Assembly (NCBI GenBank): GCA_942490895.1
Contig: CALNZC010000010.1
Location: 1 to 64,000, forward strand
Length of the DNA stretch: 64,000 nucleotides
DNA from: JAGNXB01 sp942490895
GTDB lineage: Bacteria; Bacteroidota; Bacteroidia; Chitinophagales; Saprospiraceae
Reading direction: 5' to 3'
This document shows, in pieces, positions 9,643 through 19,407 of the stretch; the stretch's first letter is position 1, and every line of letters begins with the position of its first letter. Made by a program: the position numbers and the translations under genes. The notes beneath the pieces were generated by a model. That model was not told the origin of the DNA. It searched no databases and saw only the letters and a list, made by a program, of their open reading frames with translations.

Positions 9643-12600
9643 CTGTTACATCTAGTGGATCCGGTCCTCCGTTGATACGCCTGCACCCCGTTCGGGGTGA
9701 AGTCGTCGGAACACTCGATCGGGATGCGACACGTTTGCACTGGTCACGTTGTACGTATTGGGGTGGCCTTCCACGTCCGCTCGATCTTATAATTATCAGC
9801 GCAGTTGCCATCCACTGTTACATCTGTATACGTCTCCGTTGGATCCGGATCACAGTTATCCGTTGAGGTTGCATAGCCTGCACCGTTCGGGGTGAAGTCG
9901 TCGGAACACTCGATCGTGATGCCTGCTGGGCAGGTCACTACTGGAGGAGTGGTATCCTCGATCGTGATCGTCTGCTTACATGTCGTGCTGGTATTTCCGC
10001 AGCGGTCTGTGGCCTTCCACGTCCGCTCGATCTTATAGTTATCCGCGCAGTTGCCATCTACTGTTACATCTGTGTATGTCTCCGTTGGATCCGGATCACA
10101 GTTGTCCGTTGAGGTCGCATAGCCTGCACCATTCGGTGTAAAGTCATCGAACACTCGATGGTGATACCTGATGGACAGGTCACCTACTGGTGGGTCGTAT
10201 CCTCGATCGTGATCGTCTGCTTACATGTCGTACTGGTATTTCCACAGCGGTCTGTGGCCTTCCATGTCCTTTCGATCTTATAGTTATCCGCGCAGTTGCC
10301 ATCTATTGTCGCATCTGTGTACGTCTCCGTTGGATCCGGATCACAGTTGTCCGTTGACGTCGCATAGCCTGCTCCGTTCGGAGTAAAGTCATCAGAACAC
10401 TCGATGGTGATGCTTGATGGGCAGGTCACCACCGGAGGAGTCGTATCCTCGATGGTAATTGTCTGCTTACACGTCGTACTGGTATTGCCACAGCGGTCGG
10501 TGGCCTTCCACGTACGTTCGATCTTGTAGTTATCCGCGCAGTTGCCATCTACTGTCACATCTGTGTACGTCTCCGTTGGATCCGGATCACAGTTATCCGT
10601 AGAGGTCGCATAGCCTGCACCGTTCGGGGTGAAGTCATCGGAACACTCGATCGTAATACCCGTTGGGCAGGTCACTACCGGAGGAGTGGTATCCTCGATC
10701 GTGATCGTCTGCTTACATGTGGTGCTGGTATTTCCACAGCGATCAGTCGCCTTCCAGGTACGTTCGATCTTGTAGTTATCCGCGCAGTTGCCATCTACTG
10801 TTACATCTGTGTACGTCTCCGTTGGATCCGGATCACAGTTGTCCGTAGACGTCGCATAACCCGCACCGTTCGGTGTGAAGTCATCTGAACACTCGATGGT
10901 GATACCTGCTGGGCAGGTCACCACTGGTGGAGTTGTATCCTCGATCGTGATCGTCTGCTTACACGTTGTACTGGTATTTCCACAGCGGTCAGTGGCCTTC
11001 CACGTCCGCTCGATCTTATAGTTATCCGGGCAGTTGCCATCTATCGTCGCATCTGTAAACGTCTCCGTTGGATCCGGATCACAGTTGTCCGTTGACGTCG
11101 CATAACCTGCTCCGTTCGGAGTGAAGTCGTCGGAACACTCAATGGTGATGCTTGATGGACAGGTCACTACTGGAGGAGTCGTATCCTCAATCGAGATCGT
11201 CTGCTTACATGTTGTACTGGTGTTTCCACAGCGGTCCGTGGCCTTCCAGGTACGTTCGATCTTATAGTTATCCGGGCAGTTGCCATCTATCGTGGCATCT
11301 GTGTATGTCTCCGTTGGATCCGGATCACAGTTGTCCGTGGATGTCGCATAACCAGCACCGTTCGGAGTGAAGTCATCAGAACACTCAATGGTGATGCTTG
11401 ATGGACAGGTCACCACCGGAGGAGTGGTATCCTCGATGGTGATGGTCTGCTTACACGTTGTGCTGGTATTTCCACAGCGGTCGGTGGCCTTCCACGTCCG
11501 CTCGATCTTGTAGTTATCCGGGCAATTGCCGGGCAAGGTCGCATCTGTGAATGTCTCCGTTGGATCCGGATCACAGTTGTCCGTGGTCGTCGCATAGCCT
11601 GCGCCTTCTGGAGTCAAGTCGTCGGAACACTCGATGGTGATATTGGATGGGCAGGTCACCACTGGAGGTGTGGTATCCTCGATCGTGATTGTCTGCTTAC
11701 GTGTCGTACTGGTGTTTCCACAGCGGTCGGTGGCCTTCCACGTTCTCTCGATCTTGTAATTATCCGGGCAGTTGCCGTCGATTGTCGCATCTGTGTACGT
11801 CTCCGTTGGATCCGGGTCACAGTTGTCCGTAGAGGTCGCATAACCCGCACCGTTCGGTGTAAAGTCATCTGAACACTCGATGGTAATGCCTGATGGGCAG
11901 GTCACTACCGGAGGAGTGGTATCCTCGATCGTGATCGTCTGCTTACATGTCGTGCTGGTGTTTCCACAGCGGTCGGTGGCCTTCCACGTCCGCTCGATCT
12001 TATAGTTATCCGCGCAGTTGCCATCTACTGTCACATCTGTGTACGTCTCCGTTGGATCTGGATCACAGTTGTCCGTTGACGTCGCATAACCCGCACCATT
12101 CGGTGTGAAGTCGTCCGAACACTCGATTGTGATACCGGCTGGGCAGGTCACTACTGGAGGTGTCGTATCCTCGATCGAGATCGTCTGCTTACATGTGGTA
12201 CTGGTATTCCCGCAACGGTCCGTGGCTTTCCACGTACGTTCGATCTTATAATTATCCGGGCAGTTGCCATCTATCGTGGCATCTGTGTATGTCTCCGAAG
12301 GATCCGGATCACAGTTGTCAGTGGATGTCGCATAACCAGCACCGTTCGGAGTGAAGTCATCAGAACACTCAATGGTGATGCTTGATGGACAGGTCACCAC
12401 CGGAGGAGTGGTATCCTCGATGGTGATCGTCTGCTTACACGTTGTGCTGGTATTGCCACAGCGGTCGGTGGCCTTCCAGGTACGTTCGATCTTGTAGTTA
12501 TCCGGGCAGTTGCCGTCGATTGTCGCATCTGTGTACGTCTCCGTTGGATCCGGGTCACAGTTATCCGTAGAGGTTGCATAACCGGCACCATTTGGTGTAA

Positions 12601-13140
12601 AGTCATCTGAACACTCGATGGTGATACCTGCTGGACAGGTCACAACTGGTGGCGTGGTATCCTCGATCGTGATGGTCTGCTTACACGTTGTGCTGGTGTT
12701 TCCACAGCGGTCGGTGGCCTTCCACGTCCGCTCGATCTTGTAATTATCCGGGCAGTTGCCGTCGATTGTCGCATCTGTGTACGTCTCCGTTGGATCCGGG
12801 TCACAGTTGTCCGTTGAGGTCGCATAACCCGCACCGTTTGGTGTAAAGTCATCTGAACACTCGATGGTGATACCTGCTGGGCAGGTCACCACTGGAGGTG
12901 TCGTATCCTCGATCGTGATCGTCTGCATACAGGTTGAGCTGATATTCCCACAGCGATCTGTGGACACCCATGTCCTCTGTATTGTATAATTATCAGCGCA
13001 GTTGCCGTCGATTGTCGCATCTGTGTACGTCTCCGTTGGATCCGGGTCACAGTTGTCTGTTGAGGTCGCATAACCCGCGCCGTTCGGGGTGAAGTCTTCT
13101 GAACACTCGATGGTGATGCCTGCGGGGCAGGTCAGGACTG
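9040..13140 (-). repeat. Class B tandem array: about 17 units of 246 bp (82 aa)
   Basis: The unit is 246 bp and encodes 82 residues with six cysteines (TCP, IECS, DNCD, NCPD or NCAD, RCGN and TCKQ). It has the same overall plan as class A but a longer loop with GAGYATSTDNC. Twelve units are intact in the 10184-13432 frame, two lie in 9744-10154, one is scrambled at 9640-9750, and two and a half fall in 7861-9642. Unit 6 carries TTRKQ in place of TTCKQ, so one cysteine is lost. Confidence 0.88.
9744..10154 (-). CDS. Giant HYR-like repeat surface protein, short class B fragment
   Basis: This short open frame covers nearly two class B units between two damaged spots. Upstream, at about 10150-10195, three one-base differences from the consensus unit break the frame: a missing T in CATC(T)GAAC, an extra T in CACC(T)ACTGG and a missing A in GGTGG(A)GTCG. 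Downstream, at 9640-9750, the unit is shortened and rearranged. The fragment is not an independent gene; it is a segment of the gene that begins at 19170. Confidence 0.65.
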   Translation of the reverse strand: MFDDFTPNGAGYATSTDNCDPDPTETYTDVTVDGNCADNYKIERTWKATDRCGNTSTTCKQTITIEDTTPPVVTCPAGITIECSDDFTPNGAGYATSTDNCDPDPTETYTDVTVDGNCADNYKIERTWKATPIRTT

Positions 13141-13432
13141 GTGGTGCTGTATCTCTCACCGTGATCGTCTGGGCGGCCGTCTTGGAATGACCACAATTGT
13201 CTTCCACCTTCCATGTCCGAATGAGTACATATCTGTCCTCACAATTACCATCCTGACGTGTTTCTCCTAGATAGGTAACCGTCACATTCTGGTCGCAATT
13301 ATCAAGCCCACCAGGGGTGGCTGGATCAGGTACTATGACATTCCACGGTGATATCCAAGGGGAAGTTGACAAATACTGGATCCTGTGTATCGCGAACCGT
13401 GATCTTTTGTGTCGCGGTTTTTGTGTTCCCAC
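10184..13432 (-). CDS. Giant HYR-like repeat surface protein, class B array fragment (12 domains)
   Basis: The first ~37 residues are an out-of-frame readthrough before the true frame is entered at about 13340. Then comes one class C unit (DNCDQNVTVTYLGE, TRTWKVEDNCG), followed by twelve 82-residue, six-cysteine class B units. The end (IEDTTHQ) is an artefact of a frameshift near 10190. The protein is extracellular, inferred from the signal peptide at the 5' end of the reconstructed gene. Even cysteine spacing suggests internal disulfides in each domain, though this is not shown by the sequence alone. Confidence 0.82.
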   Translation of the reverse strand: MGTQKPRHKRSRFAIHRIQYLSTSPWISPWNVIVPDPATPGGLDNCDQNVTVTYLGETRQDGNCEDRYVLIRTWKVEDNCGHSKTAAQTITVRDTAPPVLTCPAGITIECSEDFTPNGAGYATSTDNCDPDPTETYTDATIDGNCADNYTIQRTWVSTDRCGNISSTCMQTITIEDTTPPVVTCPAGITIECSDDFTPNGAGYATSTDNCDPDPTETYTDATIDGNCPDNYKIERTWKATDRCGNTSTTCKQTITIEDTTPPVVTCPAGITIECSDDFTPNGAGYATSTDNCDPDPTETYTDATIDGNCPDNYKIERTWKATDRCGNTSTTCKQTITIEDTTPPVVTCPSSITIECSDDFTPNGAGYATSTDNCDPDPSETYTDATIDGNCPDNYKIERTWKATDRCGNTSTTCKQTISIEDTTPPVVTCPAGITIECSDDFTPNGAGYATSTDNCDPDPTETYTDVTVDGNCADNYKIERTWKATDRCGNTSTTCKQTITIEDTTPPVVTCPSGITIECSDDFTPNGAGYATSTDNCDPDPTETYTDATIDGNCPDNYKIERTWKATDRCGNTSTTRKQTITIEDTTPPVVTCPSNITIECSDDLTPEGAGYATTTDNCDPDPTETFTDATLPGNCPDNYKIERTWKATDRCGNTSTTCKQTITIEDTTPPVVTCPSSITIECSDDFTPNGAGYATSTDNCDPDPTETYTDATIDGNCPDNYKIERTWKATDRCGNTSTTCKQTISIEDTTPPVVTCPSSITIECSDDFTPNGAGYATSTDNCDPDPTETFTDATIDGNCPDNYKIERTWKATDRCGNTSTTCKQTITIEDTTPPVVTCPAGITIECSDDFTPNGAGYATSTDNCDPDPTETYTDVTVDGNCADNYKIERTWKATDRCGNTSTTCKQTITIEDTTPPVVTCPTGITIECSDDFTPNGAGYATSTDNCDPDPTETYTDVTVDGNCADNYKIERTWKATDRCGNTSTTCKQTITIEDTTPPVVTCPSSITIECSDDFTPNGAGYATSTDNCDPDPTETYTDATIDGNCADNYKIERTWKATDRCGNTSTTCKQTITIEDTTHQ

Positions 13433-14320
13433 AATTATCCTCAGCCTTCCATGTCCTGGTCAGTGTATAATCATCAGCACAACTGCCATTCGCCTTGTTC
13501 TCACCCAAATAGGTGATGGTCACATCCTGATCACAATTATCAGTTGCCGTCGGGGTGCCCGGGGTAGGAACGACATCACATTCTACAGTAACATCTGTTG
13601 GTACAAATGTAAAGGTTGGTTTTTGGGTGTCTTTTACCGTAATCTTCTGCGTCGCTGTCTTCGTGTTTCCACAATTATCTTCAGCTTTCCATGTCCGGGT
13701 TAGTGTATAGCTATCCAAACAGGCACCATCGGTCCTAACCTGTCCTTCATAGGTAACTGTAACATTGTTGTCACAATTATCAGAAGCAGTAGGCGTACCC
13801 GGTCCAGGAACATTATCACACTCAACCGTCACATCTGCAGGCACATTGGCAAAGACTGGCTTCGTGGTATCTTTTACAGTGATGAGCTGAGATTTGGTTT
13901 TTGTATTCCCACAGTTATCCTCTGCTTTCCAAGTTCGGGTAAGGGTATAGTTATCCGTACAATTTCCATTCGCAGAAGTTTCACCCAAATAGGTGACCGT
14001 TACAGAATTATCACAATTGTCTTGTCCTCCAGGAGTTGCTGGATTGGGCACTGCATTACATTCTACAGTGACATCCGCAGGGAAACCGGTGAAGGTTGGG
14101 TCTGTGGTATCCCGGACTGTTATTTTCTGAGTATGTACGTCCGTATTTCCACAAATATCTGTGGCTGTCCAGGTGCGGGTTAATTTATAGGTATCCGTAC
14201 AAATACCATTCTCCTTCACCTCATTATAGGTGACGTCTGCACCACAATTGTCAGAAGCTGTAACTGTTGGTGGATTAGGAACCTGGCTACATTCGACAGT
14301 CACGTCAGCTGGTTTCTGAT
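13140..14320 (-). repeat. Class C array: five diverged HYR-like units of about 80 aa
   Basis: There are five units with four cysteines and the linker ITV[KR]DT, characterised by DNC(D/G), TYLGE or TYNEV, and TRTWKAEDNCGNTKT. They are much more diverged from each other than the class A or B units. They lie between the unique N-terminal region and the homogeneous arrays. The order C, B, A along the protein, with homogeneity rising into the middle, is what repeated expansion from an older diverged set would give. Confidence 0.8.
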
Positions 14321-14936
14321 CCAAACTTGGTGCTTCGGTATCCAGAATGATCACCTCTTGTTCACAGGTCGCCGTCTTATTGGAACAATTCGCCGTCCAA
14401 ACCCTGGTCATCACCTTCGGGCAAGTGCCATCATAACTATCTGCATAGTCAATATTGCAATTGACATCCTCACAGTTTTCAGTCGGATAACCCAGATTTG
14501 CTGGATCCAGACTCTCTGTGCACTCTACTGTTTTACAAGGAGGACACGTCAAAATCGGAATCTCAGGGCTTGGATCTGTTACACCAGATCCACAACCACC
14601 CAAACCATTGATATCGCCACTTCCAGATTTTTGATTTCCGTTAATGGTTCCACTATAGAAGAACCATGCCGAAACACCGGGAACGTCACAATTAAAGACG
14701 TTCGCTCCTTGACCAATTTGGAACCCATAAGTCAGATCTGAAGGACGATGGGATAGATTCAGTGTTCCATTAAAGGAACCCGTTCCAACGAGTTTACTTG
14801 TGCTCGCTATCTCATAATATTCCCATTCCTGGTAATAGTTATTATTGGAAGGATCGTTGTCTGAGCAGCCTTTATAAGAGCGACCCAATGCGGACCACTG
14901 GGCCCAGTTTTTTCTATTTTTCAGGTTGATGGTCAC
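13326..14936 (-). CDS. Giant repeat surface protein, fragment with second N-terminal module copy and class C domains
   Basis: The ATG at 14936 is internal. The frame starts in the middle of a module (GLGRSYKGCSD, NYYQ, HRPSDLTYGFQIGQGANVF) that is also present upstream at about 16000-16300. It continues through a cysteine-rich segment (LTCPPCKTVEC) into four class C HYR-like domains. It ends at VECHST because of a frameshift near 13345, after which the next frame continues with IVPDPATPGG. At the upstream end, the paralogous copy reads TGQVVSVVNP where this copy reads TGQWAVCQP. The DNA is two bases shorter here, so the break near 14955 is a net 2-base deletion. It is part of the same gene as its neighbours. 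Confidence 0.82.
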   Translation of the reverse strand: MTINLKNRKNWAQWSALGRSYKGCSDNDPSNNNYYQEWEYYEIASTSKLVGTGSFNGTLNLSHRPSDLTYGFQIGQGANVFNCDVPGVSAWFFYSGTINGNQKSGSGDINGLGGCGSGVTDPSPEIPILTCPPCKTVECTESLDPANLGYPTENCEDVNCNIDYADSYDGTCPKVMTRVWTANCSNKTATCEQEVIILDTEAPSLDQKPADVTVECSQVPNPPTVTASDNCGADVTYNEVKENGICTDTYKLTRTWTATDICGNTDVHTQKITVRDTTDPTFTGFPADVTVECNAVPNPATPGGQDNCDNSVTVTYLGETSANGNCTDNYTLTRTWKAEDNCGNTKTKSQLITVKDTTKPVFANVPADVTVECDNVPGPGTPTASDNCDNNVTVTYEGQVRTDGACLDSYTLTRTWKAEDNCGNTKTATQKITVKDTQKPTFTFVPTDVTVECDVVPTPGTPTATDNCDQDVTITYLGENKANGSCADDYTLTRTWKAEDNCGNTKTATQKITVRDTQDPVFVNFPLDITVECHST

Positions 14937-17050
14937 ATTAAATCCATAAGCGGGGTTGACACACTGCCCACTGCCCAGTCAACTGAGCGGTGCCGTCTTC
15001 ATTGACGATGAATCGGCCATCTGTCACCCATTTGAATCGAGGGTCACTGATATTTGGCAATCCGGGAATCCAGAAGGTTCTGGTTTTTCCGTCACTTTCC
15101 AATTTATCCGTGATGACACATTCCGTTTCCGGACAAGTTTCTTCTGATGTCTGAGGGACTCCTTCGGCAGTAATGACAACTGGACCAACAAAATTGGTCT
15201 TACAGTTTTTGGAGTCAACGACATAGATTTCTGAATAAACACCCGGAGGAAGGTCAGTCAGAATATTGCCATCCGTATTGAATGGCCCTGCTTGCTGTTG
15301 GACACCATTATATTTATAGAACACTGTGATCGGGTAGGTTGTACCACATGCTTCACAGACATTTACATTCAGAACACCCGTGCTGGAGTAACAATCCGAT
15401 TCCTGATCAAGAGTAACAGAAATCAATCCGCATTCAATTTCATCACAATCTTCTACAATGACCTGCTTGCTGATCTCCTGATCACATGGGCCACTTTCAT
15501 AGGTCAATTTGACCGTCTTGGTTCCCGCTGTTCCAAAAGTTACAAAATGAGGGCCGATACCCGTAGCTGATGACGGCATGGCATCTGGTCCGAAGTCCCA
15601 GGTATAGGTTCCATTTCCGATATTCTCAGCTGTAAATACGACAGGATTATCTTTGCAGATCTTATCCGGAACATTAAAATCAGGATTCTGCGTATTGAAC
15701 AGAATCACATCCTGCTCACAAGTAGCTGTCTTATTGCCACAAGTCGCGGTCCAGGTCCGGGTCAATACTTCTGGATAGGAACCCGCATAGACATCTGCAT
15801 AGGTCAGATTGCAATTGAGGTCCTCACAATTCACTTCTGGCTCACCAAGATTTGCTGGGTCCAGAGATTCATCACAAGCAATGGACTGACATGGAGGGCA
15901 GGTCAATACGGGAATCTCAGGACTCGGGTCATTGATCCCGGTTCCACAGCCACCCAGGGCATTGATATCGCCGCTTCCGGATTTTTGTTGCCCATTGACT
16001 GTGCCTTCATAGAAGAACCATGCAGAAACACCCGGAACATCACAGTTGAAGACATTGGCACCTTGTCCAATCTGGAATCCATAAGTGAAATCTGAAGGTC
16101 GGTGTGAAAGATTCAGCGTACCTGAATAACTTCCAGTTCCAACCAATTTACTCGTCCCGGCAATCTCATAGTATTCCCAGTTTTGGTAATAGTTGTTATT
16201 ACTATTATTATTATCGGAACAACCTTTATAGGAACGCCCTAATCCAGACCACTGCGTCCAGTTGCGTTTGTTGACCAGATTGATCGTGACGTTGAATCCA
16301 TAGGATGGATTGACCACACTGACCACCTGTCCAGTTAATGATGCTGTTCCATTTGTGTTCACAGTAAACCGACCCGATTCCACCCATTTGAAACGTGGGT
16401 CACTGATGTTTGGCAGCCCTGGGATCCAGAATGTTCTGGTTTTTCCGTCACTTTCCAACTTGTCTGTGATGATACAATCGGTTTCTTCACACGTCTCTGT
16501 GGACGTCTGCCCAATACCTACAGCGTGGATCACCACTGGTCCAACCTTGTTGGAGGAACAGCCTTTTGCATCTACGATATAGATATTCTCATAGACACCT
16601 GCAAACAGCCCAGTCAGGATGTTTCCATCCGAATTGAACGGGCCTGCTTGTTGCTGGACACCATTATATGTATAGTATACCGTTACTGGATAGGTGGTCC
16701 CACAAGATTCGCAAACATCAACATTCAGGACACCTGTGGCATCCTCACAATCTGAATTCTGATCGAGGGTAACCGATATCAGTCCACATTCAATATCGTC
16801 ACATTCCTCGACAGTGATCGTCTTTGTGACGGTACCTGAGCAACCGCCTTCTGTATATGTGAGTGTTACTGATTTATTGCCAGCAGAACCCCAGGTCACA
16901 AAATGTGGACCTTTGCCCGTAGCCGAAGAAGGCATTGCGTCACCGCCAAATGTCCAGGCATATGTACCATTCCCGGAATCATCTGCGATAAATACTGCAG
17001 GATTGTCTTTGCAAATCTTATCCGGGATCGGGAAGTTGGCATCCACTGTT
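14340..17050 (-). repeat. 1,356-bp direct duplication within the N-terminal region of the giant gene
   Basis: Two consecutive copies of a module of about 452 residues lie at roughly 17035-15680 and 15680-14340. Each has, in order: a PKD-like segment (PDKICKDNP, PSSATG, GPHFVT), a segment ECGLISVTLDQ with YNGVQQQAGPFN, a segment ITDKLESDGKTRTFWIPGLP, the block GRSYKGCSD to GANVFNCDVPGVSAWFFY, and a cysteine-rich segment LTCPPC, SLDPANLG. The offset was measured from the GATT(G/A)TCTTTGC motif at 17001 and 15645. Confidence 0.85.
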
Positions 17051-19170
17051 GATTCGGAACAGCAAGAATACAATTCGAACTGATCAACCAACCACACATT
17101 ATTACCTCCCCCAGTCGGGCCATAAGCCATCATTTCGATGGTAAAGGTTTCACCGCCTGTAAAATTCAATGCATTAATCCCGTCCCAATCCAGCATATCC
17201 TGGAACCAGCCATTAGCTGAAGTATGACGATCTATTTCCTGATGGACTTCTGAACCGTTTTTCAGGATACGGTAGCCATAAAACGCGGGATAGCCATTAT
17301 AGCTGCCATTTTCATCTTTATAAGGAGCGTTATTCCAAAAGCGTAAGCCACTGAGATTCCCTGAAACGCATTCCGGAATGGTCACCGTAAAGGCAAACGC
17401 TTTTTGTCCGTTATCTGACCAACTGGCCAGGTGATTGGATTTCAATCGGACAGACTTTCCTGTTTGAAAAGGTGTATTGGTCGAGCAAGATGATTCTACA
17501 GCAAATAGTCTTTTGATTTTGGTGGCATCCAGTGCACCACATTCCTGTGTGTTCAGATAAGAGGCTGAAATACCATTACTCGGATTGAATGGATTGCTGC
17601 CACTACAATTATCCAGGTCATATTCTACTGCGAGTGGGCAATCAACAGGGCAATAGGCACCTGCACGGACGGCTCCGGAGATGACATAGGATTGGCCGTT
17701 GACATTCTGACCATTTTGATTATTTCGTGTATCAATCGTTACCGCTACATCTGTGGTGCTGGCTGGGATATCCGGAAGTGTGATGCTGACGATGTTCAAA
17801 CAACATCCCCCAAGAGCTGGATCAGATCCGAAGATCATTTTTTCAGTCGTCACACCAGCCGCCGTGGCTTTGACGAGGAGGTAGCGACCGTCATTGGTCA
17901 ATTCCGAAATGGGCAGTTCGACCTCGATATTTCGTGTCGCTGATCCCGCCGGTACTTTCAGATTAATTGTCTTGATATTGTTATACCCACTGACATGCGT
18001 AAACGTCCCTGATTCCATCACTTCCTGATCGACAATCCTGAAGGCATAAGCGACGATCGATTGGACATAACTTTTGTAAGAGCCTGCATTATATGAGATA
18101 GAACTGACTTGAGGCAAGGTGGCCCGATACACCCACACATTGGAACTGGCACCTACAGGTGAGATCCGGTATGCCAGGTAGGAATTGTTCGCATTATCGG
18201 TTAGGGTGATGGAATTACCCGGGTTTTGCCCCTTGTAGACCACTTCAGCAACTACTTGATATACCGAGTTTGAATTCGGAATTACCAGGGTGGCCGGAGC
18301 CTGGTCCTTAATACTTTTCCCATAGATGTCGACTTTCTTGCTGTCGCCACATTCGAAGTACCAGTCATCTGAAGGGCAGGAGGTACAATCCTCTGCATAG
18401 ATGGTAAAATCATCGATGGTTACACCCACTTCAGAATCACCTGTGTTGGAAGCGTTCGTAAAATATACTGACTCAAGAGGCTTCGAGGGATCATAATAGA
18501 ACGTGAACGTGCAAGTCTGCCAATTCAGATTTGACCAGCTACTACTGGCAGGAAGGGCAAACTGGGTAATGTATTCAAGGTTGGAGGGGGCTCCTTCGAA
18601 GGTGAATTCAATATTGAGTCGGGTTGACTTTTGAGAAGGGATATTGGGTTGGGGCACCCAGTTGTTCAGTGTGTTCTTCCACGCTGCTGCTTTGAAACAG
18701 ATGGTATAAGGACGACCCGGACACAAGTTCATATCCTTGATCACCCCAGGCTGAGTGTTGAAGCACTGATCCTTATTGGGCAGCCAGACAAAATACTCTC
18801 CTTGCGGATTGTTGGTCTTGCCGTCTTTTTTGACGTAGTAGACATTTGGTGCTGCAGACCAGTTATCTATATCGTCACCGGTATTGTTGTTTGAGGTCAA
18901 ACGCACCGTCCGGCTACCATTCGATCCACCCAAATACCAATTGGAGGACAGAATGTTGCTGGAGTTATCCTCATACCCCCCATTTGGACAGAGGTTTGGC
19001 CCACAGCCGGGACAATCTGTCATCATTGCGATCCGCGAGGGAATGGCAAAAGGTGGCTCCGGGCTAGCGGAGTTGGCGTGAAGTTGGGTGAGAGTCGTGA
19101 TCGTAAATGCAACGATCAGGATTGCTGAAGCAGCAAAACTTCCCCAAGTGGAGGTTAGTGGTTTTCTCAT
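14938..19170 (-). CDS. Giant HYR-like repeat surface protein, N-terminal part with signal peptide
   Basis: This is the true 5' end of the giant gene. Residues 1-33 form a signal peptide (MRKPLTSTWGSFAASAILIV, ending near LHANSA). Residues ~45-270 are jelly-roll-like, with GGYEDNSSN and GVTIDDFTIYAEDC, as in carbohydrate-binding modules. A second such domain lies at ~530-720, ending in VDQFELYSCC. A PKD-like domain (PIPDKICKDNP) and the first full copy of the duplicated 452-residue module follow. Reading ends artificially at 14938 after a 2-base loss near 14955; the protein continues in 13326-14936 and beyond, at least 6,100 residues in all. A surface or secreted role through T9SS is inferred from family and species context; no C-terminal sorting domain is visible because the 3' end is lost. 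The gene is probably transcribed from about 19400. Confidence 0.85.
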   Translation of the reverse strand: MRKPLTSTWGSFAASAILIVAFTITTLTQLHANSASPEPPFAIPSRIAMMTDCPGCGPNLCPNGGYEDNSSNILSSNWYLGGSNGSRTVRLTSNNNTGDDIDNWSAAPNVYYVKKDGKTNNPQGEYFVWLPNKDQCFNTQPGVIKDMNLCPGRPYTICFKAAAWKNTLNNWVPQPNIPSQKSTRLNIEFTFEGAPSNLEYITQFALPASSSWSNLNWQTCTFTFYYDPSKPLESVYFTNASNTGDSEVGVTIDDFTIYAEDCTSCPSDDWYFECGDSKKVDIYGKSIKDQAPATLVIPNSNSVYQVVAEVVYKGQNPGNSITLTDNANNSYLAYRISPVGASSNVWVYRATLPQVSSISYNAGSYKSYVQSIVAYAFRIVDQEVMESGTFTHVSGYNNIKTINLKVPAGSATRNIEVELPISELTNDGRYLLVKATAAGVTTEKMIFGSDPALGGCCLNIVSITLPDIPASTTDVAVTIDTRNNQNGQNVNGQSYVISGAVRAGAYCPVDCPLAVEYDLDNCSGSNPFNPSNGISASYLNTQECGALDATKIKRLFAVESSCSTNTPFQTGKSVRLKSNHLASWSDNGQKAFAFTVTIPECVSGNLSGLRFWNNAPYKDENGSYNGYPAFYGYRILKNGSEVHQEIDRHTSANGWFQDMLDWDGINALNFTGGETFTIEMMAYGPTGGGNNVWLVDQFELYSCCSESTVDANFPIPDKICKDNPAVFIADDSGNGTYAWTFGGDAMPSSATGKGPHFVTWGSAGNKSVTLTYTEGGCSGTVTKTITVEECDDIECGLISVTLDQNSDCEDATGVLNVDVCESCGTTYPVTVYYTYNGVQQQAGPFNSDGNILTGLFAGVYENIYIVDAKGCSSNKVGPVVIHAVGIGQTSTETCEETDCIITDKLESDGKTRTFWIPGLPNISDPRFKWVESGRFTVNTNGTASLTGQVVSVVNPSYGFNVTINLVNKRNWTQWSGLGRSYKGCSDNNNSNNNYYQNWEYYEIAGTSKLVGTGSYSGTLNLSHRPSDFTYGFQIGQGANVFNCDVPGVSAWFFYEGTVNGQQKSGSGDINALGGCGTGINDPSPEIPVLTCPPCQSIACDESLDPANLGEPEVNCEDLNCNLTYADVYAGSYPEVLTRTWTATCGNKTATCEQDVILFNTQNPDFNVPDKICKDNPVVFTAENIGNGTYTWDFGPDAMPSSATGIGPHFVTFGTAGTKTVKLTYESGPCDQEISKQVIVEDCDEIECGLISVTLDQESDCYSSTGVLNVNVCEACGTTYPITVFYKYNGVQQQAGPFNTDGNILTDLPPGVYSEIYVVDSKNCKTNFVGPVVITAEGVPQTSEETCPETECVITDKLESDGKTRTFWIPGLPNISDPRFKWVTDGRFIVNEDGTAQLTGQWAVCQPRLWI

Positions 19171-19407
19171 AGTCTTTCTCAGTCAACACAAAAAAAGTCC
19201 CATACAGAAGTTCCCCCTTCTGTAGCGACGTTGGTTTGTCTATACAATTCTATTCTCCATACACCTGTGGGTGCAGAAATACCTCTCCACTTGGAGGGGT
19301 ACCCCAAATTTAATTTCGGTGTTTTGGAATGTTGCGTCCACAGGATTGTCACAAATCCCATGAGACTTTACACAGTGGATCAGACGAGCTGACGGTTGTG
19401 TTGTAGG

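Noticed and set aside
640..13140. CRISPR-like regular repeats
   Set aside because: Units are 237 and 246 bp, contiguous, coding and without spacers.
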